Positions 1 to 5,518 of a stretch of 7,262 nt of DNA are shown here, one piece after another (the stretch's first letter is position 1; every line of letters starts with the position of its first letter). The DNA comes from Alistipes sp. GTDB taxonomy: Bacteria > Bacteroidota > Bacteroidia > Bacteroidales > Rikenellaceae. The DNA lies in assembly GCA_017560305.1 (NCBI GenBank), contig JAFYOF010000056.1, positions 1 to 7,262 of the forward strand. The letters are read 5' to 3'. A program made the translations under genes and the position numbers. A model generated the notes under the pieces. The model was not told the DNA's origin, made no database searches, and saw only the letters and a program-made list of their open reading frames with translations.

Positions 1-576
1 GAGCAGCCATTCACTTGGGCAAGTGGTATCAAGAGCCCTATCTATTGCGACAACCGCCTCACCCTGACCGCTCCACGCGTGCGTGACAATGTCGAGAAGG
101 GCTTGTCAGAACTCGTTAAGGCTCACTTCCCAGAGTGTGAGGTGTTGATGGGTACCAGCACAGCGGGTATCGCTCACGCAGCTATCGTGGCTACTATCCT
201 CGACAAGCCTATGGGTTATGTTCGCAGCGGCGCCAAGGACCACGGTCGCACAAACCAGATTGAGGGTAAGTTGGAGAAGGGTCAGAAGGTCGTTGTTGTA
301 GAGGACTTGATCTCTACCGGTGGCTCTTGCATCGAGGTGGTAAATGTATTGCGCGAGGCTGGCGCTGATGTGTTGGGCGTTGTGAGCATCTTCACCTACG
401 GTATGAAGAAGGGCTTGGTTCGTATGGAGGAGGCTAATGTGATTAACCACTCGCTCTGTGACCTCGACGCTTTGGTGGAGGTTGCTGCCGAGGAGGGTTA
501 CATCAAGCAGGAGGACTGCTCACGCATCATCGCCTTCCGTAACAACCCATCTGACGAGAGCTGGATTAACAAGTAA
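1..576 (+). CDS. pyrE: Orotate phosphoribosyltransferase, 5'-truncated by window edge
   Basis: Cytosolic type I phosphoribosyltransferase that joins orotate to PRPP to give OMP, the fifth step of de novo pyrimidine synthesis. The frame is open from base 1, giving 191 visible residues; PyrE is usually about 210, so roughly 20 N-terminal residues lie outside. Visible residues include the orotate/PRPP loop [12 protein letters not shown] (8-19), the catalytic flexible loop [10 protein letters not shown] (about 73-82), and the PRPP-binding signature [13 protein letters not shown] (97-109) with its acidic ED pair. The loop has Ser where E. coli has Lys100; as I recall this is common in PyrE from Gram-positives and Bacteroidota, so it is not a defect. 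An apparent GTG start at base 79 is internal, because conserved PyrE sequence precedes it. pyrB starts 11 bp after the stop, so the two are almost surely cotranscribed. The promoter is outside the window. Confidence 0.96.
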   Translation, partial: EQPFTWASGIKSPIYCDNRLTLTAPRVRDNVEKGLSELVKAHFPECEVLMGTSTAGIAHAAIVATILDKPMGYVRSGAKDHGRTNQIEGKLEKGQKVVVVEDLISTGGSCIEVVNVLREAGADVLGVVSIFTYGMKKGLVRMEEANVINHSLCDLDALVEVAAEEGYIKQEDCSRIIAFRNNPSDESWINK

Positions 577-587
577 ATCTTCTCACA

Positions 588-1673
588 ATGAGACACTTGA
601 TTGATACGACCGACATCTCGGTTGCCGAGGTCGATCAAATATTGGAGACTGCGCTCGACATCATCGCCAACCGCCAAAAGTACAGCGAGGTGTTGAAGGG
701 CAAGAAGCTGGCGACTCTGTTCTATGAGCCCAGCACCCGCACACGCCTCAGTTTCACATCAGCAATGATGGAGTTGGGTGGTAATGTATTGGGCTTCTCT
801 GACGCCTCATCGTCATCGGTGAGCAAAGGCGAGACCGTAGCCGACACCGTGCGCGTTATCGGCTGCTTCGCCGACATCATCGCTATGCGCCACTCTAAGG
901 AGGGTGCTCCACTGGTGGCATCACACTACTCTGAGGTGCCAATCATCAACGCTGGTGATGGTAGCCACGCCCACCCTACACAGACACTCACTGACCTGCT
1001 GACCATCCGTCGCGAGAAGGGTCGCCTGAACAACCTCACAATCGGTTTCTGCGGTGACCTCAAGTTTGGCCGTACGGTACACTCGTTGATTAAGGCTTTG
1101 TCGCGTTATGAGGGTATCAATGTGGTGCTGATTGCTCCCGAGGAGTTGCGCCTGCCATCATACATCCGCCGCGAGGTGTGCGACAAGAACAATGTTCCTA
1201 CCCGCGAGGTGACTACTATGGAGGAGGTTATGCCAGAGTTGGATATCCTCTATATGACCCGCGTGCAGAAGGAGCGCTTCTTGGACGAGGAGGAGTTTGA
1301 GCGCCTGAAGGATAGCTTCATCCTCAACCCTGAGCGTCTGAAGTCAGCCAAGGAGGATATGATTATCCTGCACCCACTGCCACGCGTGAACGAGATTACC
1401 CGCGATGTGGACAATGACCCACGCGCAGCATATTTCCGCCAGGTGGAGAATGGTAAGTTTGTGCGTATGGCACTCATCTACAACCTCTTGAAGTGGTCTA
1501 CCGAGCGCCCAGAGTCAAAGATTACCCCACGCCTGCGCGGTGAGTTGGTACGCAACGACTGGCGTTGCAGCAACCGTCAGTGCATCTCAAATATGGAGGA
1601 TGTCGACAAGCTCTTCCACGAGGCAGCCGATGGTTATCGTTGCGCCTACTGCGAGGCAAAAGTGAAACAATAA
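588..1673 (+). CDS. pyrB: Aspartate carbamoyltransferase catalytic chain with fused C-terminal PyrI-like zinc domain
   Basis: Condenses carbamoyl phosphate with aspartate to carbamoyl-aspartate, the committed step of pyrimidine synthesis. It has 361 residues against about 305-311 for a usual catalytic chain. The catalytic part aligns with E. coli PyrB throughout: carbamoyl-phosphate loop [11 protein letters not shown] (46-56), mobile-loop Lys80 in SKGET, His129 in [11 protein letters not shown], Arg162 in [12 protein letters not shown], aspartate-binding Arg225/Gln227 in YMTRVQKER, and HPLPR (262-266). It ends near residue 301 at MALIYNLL. After a linker of about 25 residues comes a module with Cys327, Cys332, Cys352 and Cys355 (C-X4-C-X19-C-X2-C), containing the run CISN. 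This matches the zinc domain of the regulatory chain PyrI, which docks on PyrB in E. coli ATCase. The nucleotide-binding domain of PyrI is missing. The ATG at 588 is supported by alignment of [11 protein letters not shown] with the family N-terminus. It lies between pyrE (11 bp upstream) and purT (14 bp downstream). Confidence 0.97.
   Translation: MRHLIDTTDISVAEVDQILETALDIIANRQKYSEVLKGKKLATLFYEPSTRTRLSFTSAMMELGGNVLGFSDASSSSVSKGETVADTVRVIGCFADIIAMRHSKEGAPLVASHYSEVPIINAGDGSHAHPTQTLTDLLTIRREKGRLNNLTIGFCGDLKFGRTVHSLIKALSRYEGINVVLIAPEELRLPSYIRREVCDKNNVPTREVTTMEEVMPELDILYMTRVQKERFLDEEEFERLKDSFILNPERLKSAKEDMIILHPLPRVNEITRDVDNDPRAAYFRQVENGKFVRMALIYNLLKWSTERPESKITPRLRGELVRNDWRCSNRQCISNMEDVDKLFHEAADGYRCAYCEAKVKQ
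1566..1652 (+). other. PyrI-like zinc-binding module within pyrB (Cys327-Cys355)
   Basis: Seen directly: codons for Cys at 1566, 1581, 1641 and 1650 give C-X4-C-X19-C-X2-C inside the pyrB frame. From memory, E. coli PyrI binds zinc through Cys109, 114, 138 and 141 (C-X4-C-X23-C-X2-C) with CPNSNCIS at the first pair; here the first pair reads CSNRQCISN and the second CAYCEAKV, against CKYCEKEF in E. coli. The loop between the pairs is four residues shorter. Inference: this is a zinc domain derived from PyrI, covalently attached to the catalytic chain. A generic zinc ribbon is the alternative, but the shared CIS(N) and its location on PyrB make the PyrI origin more likely. Confidence 0.83.
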
Positions 1674-1687
1674 ACAGCAATAAAACT

Positions 1688-2878
1688 ATGGTAAAAATTG
1701 GAACACCAATGACCCCAGTGGGCAAGAAGGCTATCTTGTGTGGCTCGGGCGAGTTGGGTAAGGAGGTTGCACTTGAGTTGCAGCGCTACGGCGTGGAGGT
1801 GATTGCCTTGGACAAGTACCCCAACGCACCCGCTATGCAGGTGGCACATCGTTCGTATGTGTTGTCTATGCTCGATGGCGACAAGCTCCGTGAGATTATA
1901 GAGACCGAGAAGCCCGACTACATCATCCCCGAGGTGGAGGCTATTGCAACCCCAACATTGGTTGCGCTGGAGAAGGAGGGCTACAATGTTATCCCTACGG
2001 CAAATGCTACGCTGCTCACGATGAACCGCAAGGGCATCCGTCAGTTGGCAGCCGAGGAGTTGGGCATCCCAACATCACCTTACTGCTTCGCCGCTACACG
2101 CGAGGAGTTTGACGCTGCCGTCGAGAAGGTCGGCACACCTTGCGTTGTGAAGCCTATTATGAGTTCATCGGGTCACGGTCAGAGCGTTATGCGCTCACCA
2201 GAGGATGCCGACAACTCTTGGAAGATCGCCCAGGAGGGTGGTCGCGCAGGCGGTGGCGAGGTTATCGTCGAGGGCTTTGTGAAGTTCGACTATGAGATTA
2301 CCCTGCTCACTGTTCGTCACTCTGGCGGCACATCATTCCTCAACCCTATCGGTCACCATCAGGTGGATGGCGACTACCGCGAGTCTTGGCAGCCACAGCC
2401 AATGAGCGAGAAGGCTCTCGCCTTGGCGCAGGAGTATGCAAAGAAGGTTACTGACGCCTTGGGCGGTTATGGTATCTTCGGCGTGGAGCTCTTCGTATGT
2501 GGTGATGAGGTTCTCTTCAGCGAGGTTTCGCCTCGTCCACACGACACTGGTATGGTAACGATGATTTCACAGGATTTGTCGGAGTTTGCTCTGCACGCAC
2601 GCGCAATCCTCGGTCTGCCTATCCCAAAGATTAACTTCTTCGGTCCAAGCGCATCGAAGGCAGTTGTTGTCGAGGGTGACAGCGACAAGGTTGTATTCGG
2701 CAATCTGGAGGAGGTCTTGGCAGAGCCAGATGTTCAGGTGCGTATCTTCGGTAAGCCCGAGGTGAAGGGTCACCGCCGTATGGGCGTCATCCTTGCTCGT
2801 GGCGAGAATGTCGAGGAGGCACTCGCAAAGGCCGAGAAGGCATACTCTAAACTCGAAGTAGAGGTCTTGCCACGCTAA
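1688..2878 (+). CDS. purT: Formate-dependent phosphoribosylglycinamide formyltransferase (GAR transformylase 2)
   Basis: ATP-grasp enzyme that uses ATP and free formate to formylate GAR, giving FGAR in purine synthesis without 10-formyl-tetrahydrofolate. It has 396 residues (E. coli 392) and aligns over the full length. Visible parts: N-terminal [12 protein letters not shown] (19-30) and [10 protein letters not shown] (47-56) with Glu83 in the GAR pocket; the ATP-phosphate loop MSSSGHGQ (158-165); [15 protein letters not shown] (195-209); [11 protein letters not shown] (227-237); and the metal/ATP end [25 protein letters not shown] (265-289, with Glu267 and Glu279 as in E. coli). The loop has His163 where E. 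coli PurT has Lys163. I chose the ATG at 1688: [10 protein letters not shown] matches the family N-terminus, whereas a longer in-frame TTG start at 1565 would overlap pyrB by about 110 bp and add a tail foreign to PurT. It sits 14 bp after pyrB, as the last gene before a terminator. Confidence 0.97.
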   Translation: MVKIGTPMTPVGKKAILCGSGELGKEVALELQRYGVEVIALDKYPNAPAMQVAHRSYVLSMLDGDKLREIIETEKPDYIIPEVEAIATPTLVALEKEGYNVIPTANATLLTMNRKGIRQLAAEELGIPTSPYCFAATREEFDAAVEKVGTPCVVKPIMSSSGHGQSVMRSPEDADNSWKIAQEGGRAGGGEVIVEGFVKFDYEITLLTVRHSGGTSFLNPIGHHQVDGDYRESWQPQPMSEKALALAQEYAKKVTDALGGYGIFGVELFVCGDEVLFSEVSPRPHDTGMVTMISQDLSEFALHARAILGLPIPKINFFGPSASKAVVVEGDSDKVVFGNLEEVLAEPDVQVRIFGKPEVKGHRRMGVILARGENVEEALAKAEKAYSKLEVEVLPR

Positions 2879-2910
2879 GGTTGATTACCAAACATTAAGT
2901 AATACCACTG

Positions 2911-2954
2911 CGGGAGCTTGATTTACATAAAAAGTCAATCAGCTCCCGTTTTTT
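2911..2954 (+). terminator. Intrinsic terminator after purT
   Basis: The left arm CGGGAGCTTGATT (2911-2923) pairs with the right arm AATCAGCTCCCG (2937-2948) as 12 bp with one bulged T, around a 13-nt A-rich loop, followed directly by six T (2949-2954). The GC-rich base and T run are typical of a Rho-independent terminator and end the pyrE-pyrB-purT unit. Only 24 bp separate the T run from the next start codon. Confidence 0.92.
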
Positions 2955-2978
2955 GCATAACCTTTAAACACAATAACT

Positions 2979-4433
2979 ATGAAAAAACTACTTTTCGCAC
3001 TCGCGCTCTGCGTTGCTTTCATCACATCGGCATCTGCTCAGAGTGTACTCGTTATGCCAGGTGACTACCCCGACCCATCTATCATCAAGGATGGCGACGA
3101 CTACTACCTGACACACACGCCAAACTACTACAAGCCAGGCTTTTTGATCTGGCACTCAAAGGATTTGGTCTCTTGGGAGCCTATCGGTCACGCCCTTACC
3201 GACTGGAAGGAGTCAGCTTGGGCACCAGACTTCCAGAAGGTGGGAGATACATATTATATCTACTACCCCGATGCTGGTTCAAACTGGGTTATCTGGAGTA
3301 AGGATGTCACAGGCCCCTGGAGCGAGCCTATCGATTTGAAGATTGACGGTATCGACCCAGGTTTGATTGTAACACCAGAGGGCAAGCGCTACCTCTTCAC
3401 CAATGTAGGTCATGTCACTCCTCTTACCGACGATGGTTTGGCACGCGCAGGTGAGACCAAGCATGTCTACGGCGGCTGGAGCTACCCTCGCGAGTGGGAG
3501 ACAGAGTGTGGTTGTCTGGAGTCACCAAAGCTCAACTACTACAACGGCTACTACTATATGACATCGGCTATGGGTGGCACAGCAGGTCCTGCTACAAGCC
3601 ATATGGCAGTCTGCGCACGCGCAAAGGATATCTATGGTCCTTGGGAGAACTCGCCTTACAACCCTATCGTTCACACCTACTCTGCTTCAGAGGAGTGGTG
3701 GTCACGCGGTCACGGTACATTGATTGAGGGTCCTGGTGGTCAGTGGTGGATTATGTACCACGCCTACAAGAAGGATGCTCACGCTATCGGTCGTCACACC
3801 GTTATGGAGCCTATCGAGTGGACCAAGGGTGGCTGGTATCGCACCATCAAGGATTTGGATGTTAGCCATATGAAGCCTATGACATTCGACATCTCGGACA
3901 ACTTCCTTTCAGCCACTATCGGCTGGCAGTGGCAGGGCTGGAAAGAGCCTATCACCAACTATGTCACCACAAAGAAGGGCTCGGCTATTGTTCCTGGAAA
4001 GGGTACTTCACCACACGATGGCCGTATGATGATTGCGGCTGCGCCAGACTATAAGTACACAATCGAGACTGCAGTAACTCTGGGCAAGGGTAACGAGGCT
4101 GGTCTTATGCTCTTCTATCGTCAGGATGCATTCGTAGGCGTAACCTGCAGCAAGGATGTTATCACCATCCACAAGAGCGCAAAGAGCAAGGATCAGATTA
4201 TCAACAAGTTCGGCGACTCGTTGCGTCTGCGCCTTGAGAACAGAGGCAAGACCCTCACAATGAGCGCAAGCAAGGATGGCAAGGAGTGGGTAGTAATCTA
4301 CGAGAACCTCGACATCTCGAATATGCACCACAACCGACTCGGCGACTTCATCTCGCTCCGCCCAGCACTCTGCTCTATCGGCAACGGCGATGCACAGTTC
4401 CACGAGTTCATCTACAAGCCTATCAAGGAGTAA
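2979..4433 (+). CDS. Secreted GH43-type glycoside hydrolase with C-terminal beta-sandwich domain
   Basis: Predicted exported glycosidase of 484 residues acting on plant-type polysaccharide; GH43 enzymes are mostly beta-xylosidases, alpha-L-arabinofuranosidases or arabinanases, and I cannot choose between these. Residues 1-20 form a signal peptide (MKK, hydrophobic LLFALALCVAFI, SASA|Q site for signal peptidase I). There is no lipobox Cys at the cleavage site, so the protein should be periplasmic or released. Residues about 27-295 show the five-blade propeller signature: general base Asp32 in YPDPSI, SAWAPDF (79-85), pKa-modulating Asp126 in GIDPGL, proposed general acid Glu181 in LESPKL, and RGHGTLIEGPGGQWWIMYHA (243-262). 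Residues about 305-482 resemble the concanavalin-like C-terminal domain of GH43 xylosidases (NFLSATIGWQWQ, EAGLMLFYRQDAFVGV, SLRLRLENRGKTLTMSASKDGKEW). No SusC/SusD, sensor or sugar transporter is adjacent. A dedicated promoter would have to overlap the preceding terminator. Confidence 0.9.
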   Translation: MKKLLFALALCVAFITSASAQSVLVMPGDYPDPSIIKDGDDYYLTHTPNYYKPGFLIWHSKDLVSWEPIGHALTDWKESAWAPDFQKVGDTYYIYYPDAGSNWVIWSKDVTGPWSEPIDLKIDGIDPGLIVTPEGKRYLFTNVGHVTPLTDDGLARAGETKHVYGGWSYPREWETECGCLESPKLNYYNGYYYMTSAMGGTAGPATSHMAVCARAKDIYGPWENSPYNPIVHTYSASEEWWSRGHGTLIEGPGGQWWIMYHAYKKDAHAIGRHTVMEPIEWTKGGWYRTIKDLDVSHMKPMTFDISDNFLSATIGWQWQGWKEPITNYVTTKKGSAIVPGKGTSPHDGRMMIAAAPDYKYTIETAVTLGKGNEAGLMLFYRQDAFVGVTCSKDVITIHKSAKSKDQIINKFGDSLRLRLENRGKTLTMSASKDGKEWVVIYENLDISNMHHNRLGDFISLRPALCSIGNGDAQFHEFIYKPIKE

Positions 4434-4440
4434 GGGAAAT

Positions 4441-4452
4441 AGGTTATAACCT
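4441..4452. repeat. 12-bp perfect palindrome just after the GH43 stop codon
   Basis: AGGTTATAACCT equals its own reverse complement. It starts 7 bp after the GH43 stop codon and 8 bp before the terminator stem. It could be a dyad binding site, but no gene starts nearby on the + strand, and short AT-rich palindromes arise by chance. Function unknown. Confidence 0.35.
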
Positions 4453-4460
4453 TTTATATG

Positions 4461-4499
4461 AGAATTCCGCCTGATGTTTATCGGGCGGAATTTTCTTTT
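4461..4499 (+). terminator. Intrinsic terminator after the GH43 gene
   Basis: AATTCCGCCTGAT (4463-4475) pairs with ATCGGGCGGAATT (4480-4492) around the tetraloop GTTT, with a single G-T wobble. The stem can extend two more pairs outward (A-T and another wobble). TT-C-TTTT follows. On the other strand no T run follows the stem, so it serves the + strand. Confidence 0.9.
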
Positions 4500-4529
4500 A
4501 ATATACAATCATTCCAAACAAAAATCGTC

Positions 4530-4596
4530 ATTCCCCATTTTTGCATCTTGTAACTTTGGAAATAGAGAATGGAGTGCAAGCAAAAATGACGGGAAT
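4530..4596. repeat. Imperfect inverted repeat in the intergenic region
   Basis: The left arm ATTCCC-C-ATTTTTGC (4530-4544) is complementary to the right arm GCAAAAAT-GAC-GGGAAT (4580-4596): 8 bp plus 6 bp of perfect pairing separated by a 1-by-3 internal loop, enclosing 35 nt. A second pairing register is also possible (CGTCATT 4526-4532 with AATGACG 4585-4591). No flanking target duplication or transposase was seen. It may be a structured RNA, a small non-autonomous repeat element or a protein-binding dyad. Confidence 0.45.
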
Positions 4597-4605
4597 CTAC
4601 CTTTG
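4551..4605 (+). promoter_or_regulatory. Two orphan TAnnTTTG motifs (possible Bacteroidales -7 elements)
   Basis: TAACTTTG (4551-4558) and TACCTTTG (4598-4605), 47 bp apart, both fit the TAnnTTTG consensus of the Bacteroidales -7 box. Neither has a clear TTTG-type -33 element 19-21 bp upstream, and no + strand gene follows before the convergent ksgA. If active they would give a short noncoding transcript or antisense RNA to ksgA. Chance matches in AT-rich DNA are quite possible. Confidence 0.22.
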
Positions 4606-4646
4606 TGAATAAATCGGTTAAAAGAAAGAATAGCCAACCACGATAC

Positions 4647-4681
4647 AAAAAAAAAAGAGGCTATCTTTAAAAGATAACCTC
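4647..4681 (-). terminator. Intrinsic terminator of the recQ-ksgA unit
   Basis: Read on the minus strand, GAGGTTATCTTT (4681 to 4670) pairs with AAAGATAGCCTC (4668 to 4657) around one unpaired base. In practice the innermost pairs open into an A/T loop. Ten T (4656 to 4647) follow. The only non-Watson-Crick pair is a G-U wobble in the minus-strand RNA but would be C-A in the plus-strand RNA, which together with the T run fixes the strand. Confidence 0.9.
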
Positions 4682-4696
4682 ATACTCCACTACTCA

Positions 4697-4722
4697 AGGA
4701 ATTGTATAAAAAGGCAATTCCT
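4697..4722 (-). other. Hairpin overlapping the ksgA stop codon
   Basis: AGGAATTG (4697-4704) and CAATTCCT (4715-4722) form a perfect 8-bp stem with a 10-nt loop. On the minus strand the first arm covers the first two bases of the ksgA TAG complement region, and no T run follows, so it is not a terminator in itself. It could stabilise the mRNA 3' end upstream of the true terminator 16 bp further on. Role inferred only. Confidence 0.4.
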
Positions 4723-5506
4723 ATTTATGTTCTGCTACCCAATTAGTCAACTCAACAAACTCAGCCACCGACAACTTCTCCGCTCTCTCGGTGAAGAAAC
4801 GATGCTCTGCTCCGCCAAAGTCACCAAAGACCGAACGCAGCGAGTTGCGCAACATCTTACGGCGCTGACCAAACGAAGCCTTCACAACCTTCACAAACAG
4901 AGCCTCATCGCATCCCAGCTTCTCGGTAGCATTGCGCTTCAGGCGGATAACCGCACTCTTAACCTTTGGTGGTGGGTTAAACACCTTCTCGCCCACGGTG
5001 AAGAGATACTCAATGTCGTACCACGCCTGCAACAGCACACTCAGAATGCCATACTCGCGTGACCCTGGTGGCTCGGCAATACGCACCGCCACCTCCTTCT
5101 GAATCATACCCACACACTCGGGCACAATGTCGCGATTTTCTATTATCTTAAAGAATATCTGTGACGAGATATTATAAGGAAAGTTTCCTATCACCTTCAC
5201 TCTCTCGCCAAACTTCTCACGCAAATCCATCTTCAGGAAGTCACCCTCGATGAGTCTTGGTGCAAAGTCGGGATAGTGCTCGTGGAGATACTCCACACTC
5301 TCGGTATCAATCTCAGCGCCAAAGGTCACAACATCGTCGCGCTGCAACAGAAACTGCGTAAGCACGCCCATACCGCAACCCACCTCCAGCACCTTGTCTG
5401 GCTGCTCGGCACTACCACCCGAGAGCGAGTAACATATCTTTCTGGCGATATTCAGGTCGGTCAAAAAGTGCTGACCCAACGCCTTCTTTGCTCTTACTTG
5501 ATTCAT
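4721..5506 (-). CDS. ksgA: 16S rRNA (adenine(1518)-N6/adenine(1519)-N6)-dimethyltransferase RsmA/KsgA
   Basis: SAM-dependent enzyme that dimethylates two adjacent adenosines in the 3' terminal helix of 16S rRNA (A1518/A1519 in E. coli numbering) during late 30S assembly. It has 261 residues (E. coli 273), complete. Visible: N-terminal AKKALGQHFLTD (6-17); SAM motif I VLEVGCGMGVLTQ (39-51); acidic ribose-contact position EID (65-67); EGDFLKMDL (87-95); catalytic motif IV GNFPYNISSQIFF (107-119), with Phe where E. coli has Leu; FNPPPKVKSAVIRL (176-189); and the C-terminal rRNA-binding helices around FGQRRKMLRNSL (212-223). The ATG at 5504-5506 gives the conserved MNQVRAKKALGQ start. It lies 12 bp downstream of the recQ stop codon, on the same strand, and is followed by a T10 terminator, so recQ and ksgA probably share a transcript. 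The leader is A-rich with no Shine-Dalgarno sequence. Confidence 0.97.
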   Translation of the reverse strand: MNQVRAKKALGQHFLTDLNIARKICYSLSGGSAEQPDKVLEVGCGMGVLTQFLLQRDDVVTFGAEIDTESVEYLHEHYPDFAPRLIEGDFLKMDLREKFGERVKVIGNFPYNISSQIFFKIIENRDIVPECVGMIQKEVAVRIAEPPGSREYGILSVLLQAWYDIEYLFTVGEKVFNPPPKVKSAVIRLKRNATEKLGCDEALFVKVVKASFGQRRKMLRNSLRSVFGDFGGAEHRFFTERAEKLSVAEFVELTNWVAEHK

Positions 5507-5518
5507 TCTTGCTTTTTA

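Noticed and set aside
73..82. Possible loss of a catalytic Lys in PyrE (Ser in [10 protein letters not shown])
   Set aside because: These are visible residue numbers mapping to about bases 217-246. As I recall, Ser at this place is common in PyrE of Gram-positives and Bacteroidota, so it does not suggest an inactive enzyme.
1565..1687. Possible longer PurT start (TTG at 1565) overlapping the end of pyrB
   Set aside because: The added 41 residues are the pyrB zinc-domain DNA read in another frame and do not resemble PurT; the ATG at 1688 matches the known N-terminus.
2957..4454. ATAACCTTT direct repeats at 2957-2965 and 4446-4454 flanking the GH43 gene like a target-site duplication
   Set aside because: No transposase or terminal inverted repeats accompany them, both copies are AT-rich and lie in intergenic DNA, and one is part of the 12-bp palindrome. 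Chance is the simplest reading.
4008..4508. Open 166-codon frame antisense to the GH43 gene
   Set aside because: It lies wholly opposite a clear GH43 coding region and its terminator, and its translation shows no recognisable domain.
4569..4589. Tiny ORF (ATG GAG TGC ... TGA, six codons) after the TAACTTTG motif
   Set aside because: Too short to judge, no ribosome-binding evidence, and no downstream gene it could lead.
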